A stretch of DNA of 64,000 bases, taken from contig CAIIXF020000003.1 in the NCBI GenBank assembly GCA_903813345.2, forward strand, positions 14,830,931-14,894,930, written 5' to 3'. The notes under the pieces were generated by a model. That model was given only the letters and a program-made list of their open reading frames with translations. It did not search any database and had not been told where the DNA came from. Positions 1-12,851 of this stretch are shown here, piece after piece. Position 1 is the first letter of the stretch. The number at the start of each line of letters is the position of its first letter. A program made the position numbers and the translations under genes. The DNA is from Owenia fusiformis. Taxonomy: Eukaryota > Annelida > Polychaeta > Sabellida > Oweniidae.

Positions 1-589
1 GAGAGTTAATCTTATACTTTCATTACATTGATAAATTAAGGCAAATTCTGAAAAATTTAAAAGTGCATTTTTTATGAAATATTATCCAAGTATTTAGATG
101 AAACGGTCTTATTTAAATACAAATCATAACATGATGATATTTTTTCATAAAATATTTCTTCAAGAAATTCAATTGAAGGCTCAAGATAAAACGAGCTAAT
201 TTAGGTGAAAACCCTTACATGATGATGTGTTTTCATGACTTCTTTCATAAAATTCCATCAAGGGGTGAAAATAAAATGATCGAATTTAAGTGATTTAAGG
301 ATCACGAGGATAGGTTTTCTTGGATATTTTCTATGAAATCCCATCCAGTGGTCAAGGTAAAATTTTTATTTGGTACATTTGGTCACGTGTTCGAACCCAT
401 AGAACCATATAGGAACGTCATTTTGAATGTTACGTGATAAATCCATATAAGGCTTTTAGAACAATGTGGGGAAAGATGAGGGGAAACCCCTGACACCTGT
501 TCACGATTTTATCCGAACGTTCATCGGATCATTTCGGTTTTTATGCACTTCATTATTTTACCGAAGTTTGCCGATTCGATTCGTCGTAT

Positions 590-945
590 TTCGGAATATT
601 GGGGACAATTTTATACTCCATTGGGAGTATTTTTAATCTACTTCTTATTACGAAGATTCCCGAACCTTGTTCGGATTAATCCGGATTTTCTGACCTACTT
701 CATCTACCGAGATTTAACGAGTTTACATTCGGCTCATTTCGGAATCCTGGTGACAATTTTATACTCCATTGGAGTATTTTTGATCTACTTCTTATGACGA
801 AGATTTCCGAACCTTGTTCGGATTAATCCGGATTTTCTGACCTACTTCATCTACCGAGATTTAACGAGTTTACATTCGTCTCATTTCGGAATCCTGGTGA
901 CAATTTTATACTCCATTGGAGTATTTTTGATCTACTTTTTCTGGA
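590..945 (+). repeat. 147-148 bp tandem repeat inside the left arm
   Basis: TTCGGAAT recurs at 590, 738 and 885, giving a period of 147-148 bp over about 2.4 copies. Each copy carries the same TTTTATACTCCATTGG core and a CGGATTTTCTGACC segment. A mirror copy of the array lies in the right arm at about 8100-8460. The short open frames across it are a by-product of the repeat. Confidence 0.8.
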
Positions 946-1175
946 TTTTGCCCTACTTATTATATCTTTACAACAAGCAAATCAAAAAATTCGCCATGAA
1001 CGGGTCTCGATCGACTAACCTAGAGCATGGAAGCTAGGCACGTTAGCCATGAGGCTAACGTGCAACCGATACGAAAGGATAAAAGTATTATATATTTATA
1101 CCGAGCGTCAATTCAAAATGATCTTCACTTTTGACTGCACGTAAATACAACTCGTCAGTTGTATCCAGAATAGAT

Positions 1176-1243
1176 GAACGCCTATGGTACTAGTGAATAA
1201 CCAAGTCCCAGGCGAGTGGTTCGCACCCCACCGTGATATGTTA
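1176..1243 (+). repeat. Possible tRNA-derived (SINE-like) fragment
   Basis: GAGTGGTTCGCACCCCACCGTG resembles a tRNA T-arm (stem GTGG/CCAC around a TTCG loop, i.e. a Pol III B box), and the preceding GGTACTAGTGAATAACC could be a worn D-arm/A box. The mirror copy (about 7785-7855, minus strand) reads GGTTCGTATCCC, closer to the B-box consensus. No full cloverleaf can be drawn, so this is at best a SINE head captured in the element. Confidence 0.3.
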
Positions 1244-4200
1244 TTTTTGCTTTTTTAATACGACAGAAAGGAGCAAGGTCACTGGCATGTAGCGGTCCTG
1301 ATATCTATACATTCTACACGCAATAAAACCAGATACCTGCGTGTGATTAAAACTACATGTTAGAGCGTCGATATCCTACAAATCCTATTTTTTCATAAAA
1401 ATATTTTTTCATGAAATCCAATCGAAGGGTGAAGATAAAACGATCTTTAAGGTAAAACAGCTTTACATGATCTGGTGATGTGTTTTCATAACTTTTTTCA
1501 TAAAAGACCATTCTCGGTTTGGAGAACAAAGTTCGTCACTCTAATTGAGCGTTATCCCTGCTTCGGACAAATTTGATTTTTTTACATAATACAGATTTGA
1601 ATGTCTTCTTTTGAATAGTCATAGTTTAATTTGGGTAATATTTCTAGATTTTTCATATAAAAATTACTAGTGAAACACCCAACGTCGCTTTTATGATTCG
1701 TACCACTTTTTTAACTTGGTGTATTGCATATTTCCGTGGGTTGATTTAAAAAAAAGACAAACAACGTATACATGAATATGTCATAAGCATATAGTGAGAT
1801 AATTGTTAGATTAGGTTTGCTATAAGTGACTTTAAAACAAAAAAATAAAAAACATTAGTTCACGTGTTAAAGTCCCATTGACCACGACATCAAGGAAAAT
1901 TGAGCTTTTTGTCATCAGACATCTTTATAGATGGAACTAGCTATGTACTACATTTTTAAATACACTCACATTGTACATGTAGCTGTAATATCTAAGATGT
2001 TATTTTTATTGATGAAAAGATTCTTACATACTAAAGTTACATTAAAATATCAATTGCAATAGCCACCTGTTTTTAACATCCCTTTGTCACTCATCCCTTA
2101 ATTATCTCTGTGTATCTTAAACGTATGTGTGTTCGATGTTGATAGCACCCGAGTGCAACCTAAGGAGCACATACAATACATTTTGTGTATGCCCAGTCTG
2201 GCCGCCTTATATCTGCCTGCACCGAGAAATGGGCGCAGCTTTGACAATTAACGAATGACATAACGATATCACGGATTTCACCGAATGTTATTCATCCCTA
2301 AATAGCTTTTTTATTTAGTCTTATGATCCGACTGATGTTTCAATTTTTTGCAGTGACTCTGAAATTGCTGCGCCAGATATGACATCACAGCGACTCATTT
2401 TCCTACATTTAAATCACTAAACTAAATCAATTGAAACATAATCATTAAAGAATGAGGACCTTGTATTTTACTTTGGACGAGGGTAGTGGCCATGTCTTGG
2501 CATGGCTAGTTGTGCATTAACGTTTGATACTGTTGTGCGGATAAAAATAATGAATATATGTTAAGGTAAACAGATACTTTTAAAGTTAAAAGAATATAGT
2601 TACATTTAAAGAATGGGCCCAACGAATAGATATTGAATATAGGACTCGTTTGATGAAACGTTCGTTCTTTTAATTCTAATAAACCTAGAAATCAATCAAC
2701 GATTAAGTAAAATGACAAGACTTCATGTTCAAGTTGGCTGAATTTCGTGTAACTTAACTATGTTATGTTTCTAGATTTTACATATGGAGAACAGAATTCG
2801 AAATCATAATCACAATCGTATTTTAAGGCAAATAGGCCATGAATATGCTTTTAGTTACACGGTGGATGATCAAATTAACACATTTTGGATGTTGAATTTC
2901 ATTTCAAGTTCATTCGAATTTACGCATTATCGTGGGAAAGCCCATGGCATTATCCAATAAAATTGATATATATACTGTCTAGGCTGAGACTAACATATAT
3001 AATGTTATTTAATGTATTTAATATACAGGATATATCTGAGAAAGTTATGCAATATATCTACACGAGAAATAGTAGGGACCGAGGGTTGATATATTACCTT
3101 TACCTGTCGAAAATCGAGTATAAACTATGAGGATTAGATACGCATTGAATGTAATGGAACCGTCATGTAATAATTAGAAATGATAATCACAATCAAATCA
3201 TGAATATTTTATCTAGATTTAAAGTGCTTAAGATTTATTTTTAAAACTCAACCGAACTATTAACATTTAAAAGCACCGAACGAATTTTCTGGGGATTGCT
3301 GATGAGCGGGTGGGATGGGATGGGAGGGATAAAATGAAATACTAGATAAAATATTGATACCTTTACGCATGTCAATCTCAAATTAGAATGCATCATTATC
3401 TCTTTTATTCTTCTGTATTGTAATACGATAGTCTGATTATTGTCAATATCCTATACATGAAATAATGTACAACGTGTATTCTACATTGAATAACAAACGA
3501 AATAAAACTCATCTTTGTACGAATTTATTTTTCATATGACACAAAGTAACATAACATTGTTATATGTTGCATTTACGACTACTACAGCAAATCAGAAAAT
3601 TCGTACAATATCAAACGTAAGAGTTGTTCACAAATACATTGGTATTTTGATATGAGTATCATGTAGTATTAAAATATTAAAATCATATGATCAGCAAGTT
3701 TATAAGCTTAATATTGTATTGTTTTTTATTTAAGTGTCGCATGCTTAATTTCATACATATACATCTGTACAATCATCCAAAAAGCCTCGAGCCACCAATG
3801 GCTTATGAGACACTGCTAATCAAAATAAATCATATAATATTATATAATAAGATGCATAATATGAGTCAGTTGCAGAAATAGGATTATGAATAAAGCAAAG
3901 TTCATGACCTCTATTACGAACATTGTTTGATGAACTCGATCACTCAGTCAGTTGTTGAACATATGCAAATGTGGTCAGGTTATAAATATAAGTACAATTT
4001 AAGTCCATGATATTTTCACATATTGAACATAACACTCAGTTCACAAAGAGATGTATACAAATATAATCCACAAGTAGAAATGATTGTTTCATGCTGTTTA
4101 TGCATTGTGTATAAACTGTAATCCAAAACATGAATAAAGTGGGCAAGAGGTGGTTGTATGATGGCCCATAAAATCACATTATGTAACACCGGCACCCTGG

Positions 4201-4332
4201 TTCAATATAGTGCAGTGGCCCATGTTTGATATACGTACATCAAAACTCATGTTTTTTCAAGGAAAGAAGCTAGATTAGTGATATATTGAAAAATCAAACT
4301 ACTATACCCCAATACTGTAGCCCGTATTTCTT

Positions 4333-4530
4333 TAAAAGGAATACAGGCTACAGTGAAGTTGCAAATGGAGGACCTTTGTTTATTTCCATAGTTCTGGAGG
4401 AATACTAGATTTTACATTGTATAGATTCATCGAGCAGTTTGCAACGCACTATCACCAGAAAAGTCCTATGGAAAAGGACAAAGAATACCCGCTCTATTTG
4501 CAACTTAACTGTACCCTGTATTCTTTTTAA
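4333..4530. repeat. Small foldback element
   Basis: Inverted arms of about 38 bp: TTTAAAAGGAATACAGGCTA and following bases (4333-4373) pair with 4493-4530, both ending in GTTGCAAAT. The loop is about 120 bp. The size and structure fit a MITE-like foldback; no target duplication is clear. Confidence 0.6.
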
Positions 4531-5359
4531 ATGTGTTCACGTGGTAGGGTAGTGTGATACTCCCTCTGCCTATGCCTACATCGTTCAATCTTTTTTTCAT
4601 AGTATAACGCCTTATTAATACAACAGTTATTGAGCTGTTAAGAAAACATACTAACAAACAAACCACCGAGTTTAGAGTAAGACATATACATGTATTGTTC
4701 TATTATCAAATCATATATTGTGTCCCAATTCTAAAACGTTAACAGTTTATGGTGTACAATAAAACTATTACTATTAACCACTTTAATATATTTAGACATA
4801 AAATATCAAGTTACTCATCAGCCAACAAATCTCAAAATATCGAAAAATGAAAAATACGAGGTACTTGTTCACTCAAATCTAGGAGTCAATTGGTAATGTG
4901 TACCTATAGATAGTTCTCAAAGTAAATGAGCAAAAGCGTAACATTTGTATGTAGCATGCTTCATAAAACACTAAACTTAGCCCAAAAAGTAAGCGTGCAT
5001 TTTGTTCCTGGCCTGGCACTGATTGGTTAATAAGTGAATACAATTCGTTGAATGCACGATGCACTCAAAAGATTAGCAGCTGGGAAAGGCTATTGAACAA
5101 AAAGTACGCTTTCGTACTCAAAAAAGGATTACCCTTTTACAACTTTGACAACTTTGAAGCATGAACTTCGGAAGATCTAACGAAATGTACTTACTGTTAC
5201 CCTGTGGATCCCAGGGTTTTGATATGTTCTACAAAGTCATGCAAAGACAGACCATATATGCACTAAAAATATCTGTGACACTTGTATGATATGTATTCCA
5301 CTTTGAACCATCATCTATTTCAATATTGTGAAAATATATATTTCCCAAATTATGAAATA

Positions 5360-5800
5360 AAGGAGCTTGTATTCGCGAATGCCGCTAACGCCTGTCGGCT
5401 ACCGGATAAACCTACTTTACTATTTTATGGGCAATTCATTAAAATGTTAATGGAATATTGTCAGGTTCTTTTCATATTTAAATGAGTCGCCCATAGAATG
5501 GTAGGTTAATCCGGAAGCTGAAATCTTCCATTCCCAAATCATAGTCTTAGCTTGTATTCGCAAATGCAACTAACGCCTGTCGGCTACCGGATTAACCTAT
5601 TATTTTACTGGAAACTCATGTCAATACGAATAGTACCTGCCACTATTCCATTCATATTTAAATGACTTGGTCATATTATACTGGGTTAATCAGGTAGCCG
5701 GAAGGCGTTAGTTGCATTCGCGAATATAAGGTTAGCTTGTATTCAATAATGCAAGAAACGCCTGTCGGCTACCGGATTAAACTACCTCTGGAGACATCGG
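5360..5800. repeat. Three direct and two inverted copies of a 55-bp module
   Basis: AACGCCTGTCGGCTACCGGA recurs near 5389, 5572 and 5757 (spacing about 185 bp), each preceded by a version of GTATTCGCGAATGC. Inverted counterparts occur near 5505-5540 and 5684-5735 (GGTTAATCAGGTAGCCGG, then GCGTTAGTTGCATTCGCG). The alternation suggests tandem units that each have inverted termini, as if short elements had amplified in tandem. Confidence 0.65.
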
Positions 5801-7747
5801 GATTTTAAAGCGGCGTGCAAAGCGTAATCGGGTACACCCCAGTTCTCCGAAACCCAGTTGTCCGAAACCCATTACTCCGAAAAATAAAGTCATAATTTAC
5901 CAGAGAAAGCGGGGGGCGTAGCTTACTTAAACTTACGTCAGTTTCATGCCATGTATTTGGCCAAATTAATGGCATGGACGCATTCTGTTATTCATAGATC
6001 TCTCTCTCACTTTGAATTGCATCCATTGCATGGCGTTACCAGAATGGCAGGAACGGGAGATTTATTTTACATTGTGATTCTAAAAAAAAGGTTATTAAAA
6101 CACAATATATATTACGGAACAGTTTATCTTATCTTCTTCACTTTTTTATATAGGCAAAATAAAATGAAACATTTTGAAACAGATAAAATAATTTATCGCA
6201 TAGAACTTTAAGAATAAAACAGTATACAAATTACGTTGTCAAAATATTTCGTCGCATTTAATTTCTTAGTCTCGGTCTCTTATCAAATCGTAAAAGAATA
6301 AAACATTCTATACTTAATCACTTGGGATTTATGTTTCGGCATTCGTTTCAGGCATTTGTTTTTTATGTTCTTCTCCTGAAATGTATTTGTTTGACAATAA
6401 TCAGAGAAAATGCGTATACGTATAAATATGCCACGCAAACAAACGGGTGTGACTTCAATTTCTTGTCTGTCTGAGGACGTATTGGGAACGAGGTAGAATT
6501 AAAGAATTCTTATGAACGAGTCATGCAAGATACTAGAACTAGTAAAGTAATGTAAATGGATAAGTTAATTTCTGATGGATCTGGATATAATATATTTCAA
6601 AACTTTGTAAACACTAGATAACTTCATTTAGGCAGATATAGTATCTTGATATATTTGGCTATCATGCGTTTAAAATACGTTCCTAAAACTATGAAGACGT
6701 TAGGTGAGAAATATTGCTATTGTACGTTCGAAAAGTATTTGGTTGTATTTTGTAGTTCTCAAGTTACCCATGAACTTTCGTGGGCTAATTAACGTCTTGA
6801 CTTAGCATATTTAGCCTAATTTTGCAATGATGTCAACGTGATTCAAATGTTATGCTGTCGTGATTCGCAGAGGTTGCGACAAGATTCGTTTTACAACAGA
6901 TGTAACTATGAGAACATGAAAGCTCATAATCCTGATTATGCAACCTTATACAATCGTTATCTTTGGGACAAGAGCCCAAAAACAAGGTACTCGTGAACGA
7001 GAGTTGAATTTGCTCCGTGAACGATAGGATACGCTGTTCCCCACCAACAAAATACAGACATATGCTTCAGTGTCCTCAACGCAGATTGTAGAGAACAAGA
7101 GAAAAAATGAAATATACTTTGCCATAACAGAATACTGTTAAAGTATTGTTTATTAAGTTTATTAAGTTTCACAAATAACTTTTAAATGCCTTCTTTACCG
7201 TCAACGGACACTCAAATAAATACACAATACAATGCAATGCAATGTAATACAACGCATTACAATACAAACTAAATTAGAGTATTTGTGCATAGCATTTTCC
7301 CCTTTTGTTTGAAGGATATTTTAAGAATAATTCCAGCGTTCGTACACACCTGGAAATGTCAGGGTTTTGATTTAATTTTCCAAGTGCCTGAAATGTCAGA
7401 GAATTTTAAAATAAGGTCAAAAAGGGCCAAAGAGTCCGGGAATTTTGAAACTGTAGAGATGTCATGGAAATGTCAGGGAAATTTGTATCAGTGTTGAAAA
7501 AATGATGTTCCAGAAAAATAAATTTTAGGACTATGACAGGATCTCAATGAAATCCAAAATGTAACATTTAGTTGATTCCACACGGGGCGTGTACATTGTC
7601 TAACATATATCTAAAAGGTTTACACTGTCTTGATTAATGAACTTCTTAGATCTAGTCGCGCTTCAGAAGTGGAAATCCTTCAATTATCAGAGGTTAATGT
7701 TTCTAAAACTGTATTGAAATAAACGTACGTCTTGTTTTCAAACCTAC

Positions 7748-9045
7748 ACCTTGCTCCTTTCTGTCGTATTAATAAAGCAAAAATAACATATCACGGTGGG
7801 ATACGAACCACTCGCCTGGGATTTGGTTATTCACTAACACCATAGGCGTTCACCTATTCTGGATACAACTGACGAGTTGTATCTAAGTGGAGTCAAAAGC
7901 GAAGATCATTCTAAATTGACGCTCGGTATAAATATATGATACTTTTATCATCTCACACAGGTGAACGTTAGCCTCATGGCTAGCTTGTTTAGCTTCCACT
8001 CTCTAGGTTAGTCGATCGAAACCCGTTCATGGCGAACTTTTTGATTTGCTTGCTGTCAACTTATAATAAGTAGGGCAAAATCCAGAAAAAGTAGATCAAA
8101 AATACTCCAATGGAGTATAAAATTGTCACCAGGATTCCGAAATGAGACGAATGTTAACTCGTTAAATCTCGGTAGATAAAGTAGGTCAGAAAATCCGGAT
8201 TAATCCGAACTGATTCGGGAATCTTCGTCATAAGAAGTAGATCAAAAATCCAGAGAAGTAGATCAAAAATACTCCAATGGAGTATAAAATTGTCACTAGG
8301 ATTCCGAAATGAGCCGAATGTAAACTCGTTAAATCTCGGTAGATGAAGTAGGTCAGAAAATCCGGATTAATCCGAACAAGGTTCGGGAATCTTCGTAATA
8401 AGAAGTAGATTAAAAATACTCCCAATGGAGTATAAAATTGTCCCCAATATTCCGAAATACGACGAATCGAATCGGCAAACTTCGGTAAAATAATGAAGTG
8501 CATAAAAACCGAAATGATCCGATGAACGTTCGGATAAAATCGTGAACAGGTGTCAGGGGTTTCCCCTCATCTTTCCCCACATTGTTCTAAAAGCCTTATA
8601 TGGATTTATCACGTAACATTCAAAATGACGTTCCTATATGGTTCTATGGGTTCGAACACGTGACCAAATATACCAAATAAAAATTTTACCTTGACCACTG
8701 GATGGGATTTCATAGAAAATATCCAAGAAAACCTATCCTCGTGATCCTTAAATCACTTAAATTCGATCATTTTATTTTCACCCCTTGATGGAATTTTATG
8801 AAAGAAGTCATGAAAACACATCATCATGTAAGGGTTTTCACCTAAATTAGCTCGTTTTATCTTGAGCCTTCAATTGAATTTCTTGAAGAAATATTTTATG
8901 AAAAAATATCATCATGTTATGATTTGTATTTAAATAAGACCGTTTCATCTAAATACTTGGATAATATTTCATAAAAAATGCACTTTAAAATTTTCAGAAT
9001 TTGCCTTAATTTATCAATGTAATGAAAGTATAAGATTAACTCTCA
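7748..9045 (-). repeat. Right terminal inverted repeat of the 9 kb element
   Basis: Reverse complement of 1-1279, about 20 bases longer because of small indels in the internal tandem repeat (for example an extra short piece near 8237-8262). It ends at GATTAACTCTC (9035-9045); the following sequence has no counterpart visible in this window. Confidence 0.85.
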
Positions 9046-10823
9046 AATAGCGTTCTATTTTAACCTTTTTATTGAAATCAATACAGGACTCGCTCTCTAA
9101 ATATCCAATAAAAATTCAACCCTTGGATGTGATTTCGTTGGAAAAAAAAAATGTCAAGTCCAGAATCAAATGATTTGTCCAGAACCTCTTAAGATCCTGT
9201 TCCATGTTTTCTTAACTTGCTTTTTGAAGATCTACTAACGATACTTCTGATGACATGTTGATACATTGTGGGTTACATAATCTAATCGAATTCTGGGTAT
9301 AATCAAATGAACAAACCTATTTTACATTAGCTTATACACATGCAAGTTCAAAGTACGTCATTGAAACAAAAGCAGATAATTGACAACTTAAAAAAGACAC
9401 AGCAGAAAAAGAAGGATGAGCATGTTTCAACGTTTGTACTGAAATTTATATTTTATTTTTAGCATGAGCAGTTTCAGTTTTATTCTAACACTCTGTCGCA
9501 TGCGTTAAAGAAATTGTTTTTGTTGTTGTCATATTTCCTTTACTAATGTCGGTTTTTATTGTTGATATTTGTTGAGTTCATGTAAAAAGATTGAAATAAA
9601 TATTGCACAAAATTAGGACCTGTTTGTGCGGCTGGTTTCTTCTATAATAACTTTGCCAGTTGTGGTATGTTCGGCAATTCACTGTATAGTATACGACGAG
9701 GTCTCTCATCAAAAAGTTTGAACGTGCTCCAGGACTTCCATTCGTATTGATTGAAAGTCTATTGGTTGTTTTATATTTTTGACTCGATTCGGACGATACA
9801 CTATTGAACTTGTTATCAATACATAATGACTTTGAACATGTGAACAGAAAAACATAATGGACCTATGGTTGACTTTGAGAGTGTTATCACATCGAACAAT
9901 TGTTAATATCTTATCATAGTTTACCTCTTAAAACACTTATCGAATCAAGCAAAACATCTTTGACTTAAATGTCCCGGTGTTCACAATTTAAGTGTTAGAA
10001 ATTAAACAAGGACAGAATAGTCCCACTGTGATTAGTTTGATGGACTTAAATTCTTGAATACATCGAATTTAAAGGAACACCAGCAAATCTCCCGATCGCG
10101 AGAAGTCGAGGCGATTTCAACAGACGACAATTGCAGCAGAAGACAGTTGCAACAGACGACAATTTCAGTACATGGGGATGCAACTTACAGATAAGGACGT
10201 ATACTCAGACAACTTAACAAAACCAATCCAATCTGATTGACTTGGGTCATAAAATAAAATGTGACTGATTCATCTATTTGATTTGGGTCTTAACGAGAAA
10301 TATTGCGTACATGGCAAATGAAAGTACTTGAAATAGATTGAAGTAACGTTAGCAGTTTAATGCCTGAAAACAGCTCTTGTTAACAAATTTGTGTCCTGAT
10401 AATTTATAATTTTTACAGAATTTGATAAGATAGGACCTTAGCAAAGGTACGTAAGCAAGGGTAAGTTTTGAACTGTGTTTATTCTTCAAAATACAACGAC
10501 AAGTTTAACTATTGTTTATAAATCAGTTTGCTTGGATTCAGATAAAACTATAAATATTTCCGTTTGAATTCAGAGCAACAGATCAAGTGTTATAAATTAT
10601 ATATGCTGTTAACTTTAAAACCATTTATATTTTCTACCAGTATCTACAAGTCATACAATAATGATATAAGAGTACAATAATGATATAAGAGAAATGTCTA
10701 GGACACAACATTTGCCAGGTGTAAAATTGATATGTTGAAACCGAATTCAAACTAATATTCTAGATTGCTGGCTTGAGTGGCTTGCACTTATAACTTAATA
10801 AATATGTGTCTGTTTGAATATAG
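9046..10823. other. Upstream region of the TRIM-NHL gene
   Basis: No protein gene seen. Possible splice donors AAAG|GTACGT (about 10446) and AAGG|GTAAGT (about 10459) precede the acceptor at 10823 and could end a 5' non-coding exon. A short imperfect repeat of CAACAGACGACAAT lies at 10117-10170, and ACAATAATGATATAAGAG is repeated twice at 10655-10690. Confidence 0.4.
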
Positions 10824-10835
10824 GCTAGTGAGAGA

Positions 10836-12797
10836 ATGTCGACAAAATGGCACCCACGATGTAGTTGTTGTGGTAACACGTTTGACCGGTCTTCTCACAT
10901 AGCAAAAGTAACGCCAAAATGTTTCCACACATTTTGCCTCGAGTGTCTCCAAACTCTGAGCGCACACGGTCCAGCTTTCAAGTGCCCCACATGCAAAGAG
11001 CTTGTAGAGCTAGTGGAGTCTGTGGAATGTCTTTCTAATAACTCATACGTGATGTTACTAACGGAAACGGAAGTTGAACCGAAAGTATGTGATGCGCATG
11101 ACCGGGAACTGCTTAGTTTTTATTGCAGCAAATGCAGGAAAGCAATATGTTGTGAATGTACCCCGGGACACAATGAGCTCGATATTCAGACCTCTCCCTA
11201 CGCTAACGACATGTTTAAACTAAATGCGATCGAAAAGCGAACGGAAGTGGCTAAACTACAAGAATTGTGTGATGAGGAAATCACTGGTTTTGAACGGGAA
11301 CAAGAATGTCTCGCTCTTAGTCAAGACGTCGTACGAGAGAATATAGAAAATGCATTCGAGGCATTGATTGATATAATTCACAGGCGTAAATCGGAAGTGC
11401 TGAAGGAGTTGGACGCTGAAATCAAAGTGCAAAATGGATCAATTGAAACTAACGTCCAAGCTGTGAAAGAAATGAAACAGCAACTGAAAATAATTGATGA
11501 CTATTTTAGCGAAATAGGTAACAAGGATTTGCCCATTTTTGAAACCGGAAATGAGGAAGGTTACATTGAGCAAGTTGCGTTAGTTGAGAAGTATAAAGAT
11601 CGGGCCGTTTACAAAGATATGAAGAATTCCGTCACGTTCGACATAGGTGACCAACTAAGCGAATTTTCTTCTGTAGTTAAAACCATCGGAATTCTCAAAG
11701 TCGATGCAATTCTACCTGCAACCGTAGCTGTCGATATCAAACCAGCAACCACCGCCCTGGCAACCAGCGTAATTGTAAACGTCAAGAGCAGAGGAGGCAA
11801 TGGTCTCAATGGTTACAAGATCAGTGCTCGTATTGTTGATCCAAGCAATGATGTTTTGGATGTGAATGTCACAGATGAAGGTGATGGGACATATGGTGTC
11901 AGTTATATACCACAAATCAGTGGAAAACACACCGTTGGCGTCTTACTCGGCAAAAATATACTCAGCAATACGAACGAAGAGTTTACAGTCCAAAGTAACG
12001 ACCCTGTATTGAAATTCGGGAAGCATGGTAGTGATACCGGTCAATTAAATAAACCAATAAGTATTGTTACAGGAAAGGATGATGCAATATACGTGGCCGA
12101 TACATTTAACAGAGCAGTGAGAGTGTTTGACAAAGACGGAGCATACACAGCACAAATCGATAGCGCTACGTTGTGTATCGGCATCAATGATAGGCACGAT
12201 GAACTTATATGTACAGACAGAGAACAAACGATCGAACGCTACACTACTGAAGGCCGGAAGATCAACATGTTTAAATGCAGCCAGATTCGCAAGGCGTGGG
12301 GTGTTGCAATCAACAGCGCAAACCAGAGTATCGTCTCTGATATCGAACAACACAAACTTTTCATTTTAGATAAAAGCGGAAACGTTCTAAAACGTATTGG
12401 ATCTCATGGCAATGGTCCGTCCAACTTTAAAAATCCGTCGTTCATATGCATGGGTGAAGACGACGATATTATCGTCTCTGACAGGGGAAATAACCGAATC
12501 CAAGTCCTTGACAAACACGGTAATTTCAAGTACCATTTCGGAGATGATACGGGCGGTAAGAGACAAATGAAATCTCCCGCAGGCGTAGTCTACGACAAGG
12601 CGGGTCATATTATCATTGGTATCCGTGATACAGGAAACGTGCTCATCTTTAATTATGATGGGACCTTCCTGGCTTCTATTGAGAGTTTTAGTGATAAGCT
12701 GAGGATGCCACATGGTGTGAGTATTTTGGAACCGGGTGTTGTGCTGGTGGCTGACTCTGGTAATAACTGCATCAAAAAGTACACATATAGTGTGTAA
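10836..12797 (+). CDS. TRIM-NHL protein (RING, B-box, coiled coil, filamin-like, NHL)
   Basis: A 653-residue protein of the TRIM2/TRIM3/TRIM71 architecture, expected to be a cytoplasmic RING E3 ubiquitin ligase. A C3HC4 RING occupies about residues 9-58 (C9-x2-C12, then CFHTFCLEC and CPTC). A B-box follows at about 86-125 (CDAHDRELLSFYCSKC, then CCEC and H). The coiled coil is at about 130-260, a filamin/Ig-like domain at about 295-390, and NHL beta-propeller repeats from about 393 to the end (FGKHGSDTGQLNKP, then IYVADTFNRAVRVFD, IIVSDRGNNRIQVLD and VLVADSGNNCIKKY). The ATG has a reasonable context. It lies 12 bases after a good acceptor (GAATATAG|GCTAG, exon start 10824), so at least one 5' non-coding exon is likely. 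The whole coding region is one exon, as in many expanded invertebrate TRIM-NHL families. Ligand and targets cannot be inferred. Confidence 0.93.
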   Translation: MSTKWHPRCSCCGNTFDRSSHIAKVTPKCFHTFCLECLQTLSAHGPAFKCPTCKELVELVESVECLSNNSYVMLLTETEVEPKVCDAHDRELLSFYCSKCRKAICCECTPGHNELDIQTSPYANDMFKLNAIEKRTEVAKLQELCDEEITGFEREQECLALSQDVVRENIENAFEALIDIIHRRKSEVLKELDAEIKVQNGSIETNVQAVKEMKQQLKIIDDYFSEIGNKDLPIFETGNEEGYIEQVALVEKYKDRAVYKDMKNSVTFDIGDQLSEFSSVVKTIGILKVDAILPATVAVDIKPATTALATSVIVNVKSRGGNGLNGYKISARIVDPSNDVLDVNVTDEGDGTYGVSYIPQISGKHTVGVLLGKNILSNTNEEFTVQSNDPVLKFGKHGSDTGQLNKPISIVTGKDDAIYVADTFNRAVRVFDKDGAYTAQIDSATLCIGINDRHDELICTDREQTIERYTTEGRKINMFKCSQIRKAWGVAINSANQSIVSDIEQHKLFILDKSGNVLKRIGSHGNGPSNFKNPSFICMGEDDDIIVSDRGNNRIQVLDKHGNFKYHFGDDTGGKRQMKSPAGVVYDKAGHIIIGIRDTGNVLIFNYDGTFLASIESFSDKLRMPHGVSILEPGVVLVADSGNNCIKKYTYSV

Positions 12798-12851
12798 AAC
12801 GGTCTTATTGACAGCATCGTGGTTTGTTATCCACAATGGTGACCACGACAT

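Larger units (their letters stand above)
1..1279 (+). repeat. Left terminal inverted repeat of the 9 kb element
   Basis: Matches the reverse complement of 7748-9045. Homology stops sharply after GAGCAAGGT at 1271-1279. It contains a 147-bp tandem repeat (590-945), a short hairpin built on a TAGCC/GGCTA stem near 1044-1060, and a possible tRNA-derived segment near 1176-1243. Confidence 0.85.
1280..7747. other. Interior of the 9 kb element: no gene recognised
   Basis: About 6.5 kb of AT-rich sequence. Open frames are all under 90 codons and show no domain, signal peptide or splice pattern. Two structured repeats stand out and are listed separately (4333-4530 and 5360-5800). CCGAAACCCAG-type short repeats occur at 5850-5880 and a TACAATGCAATG-type microsatellite at 7220-7265. 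Confidence 0.6.
1..9045. mobile_element. Large inverted-repeat element, about 9 kb, no transposase seen
   Basis: The first 1279 bases reappear in reverse complement at 7748-9045, so the whole block reads as one element with very long terminal inverted repeats. The arms match with few differences over about 1.3 kb. The interior (1280-7747) has only short, low-quality open frames with no recognisable domain, so it is non-autonomous or a relic. The left arm begins at base 1, so the true outer edge and any target duplication cannot be seen. Long arms occur in Polinton/Maverick and in foldback elements, but no polymerase, integrase or capsid gene supports the former. A segmental inverted duplication is an alternative. 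Confidence 0.75.

Noticed and set aside
543-797. 84-codon frame and its mirror (91 codons) in the arms of the 9 kb element
   Set aside because: It is created by the 147-bp tandem repeat, has repeated YSIGVFLIYF-type segments by construction, and shows no signal peptide or conserved domain.
1-9045. Polinton/Maverick element
   Set aside because: Arm length would fit, but no DNA polymerase B, retroviral-type integrase, protease or capsid frame is present.
12387-12851. 154-codon minus-strand frame under the TRIM-NHL gene
   Set aside because: Antisense shadow of the NHL repeats; composition follows the complementary frame.
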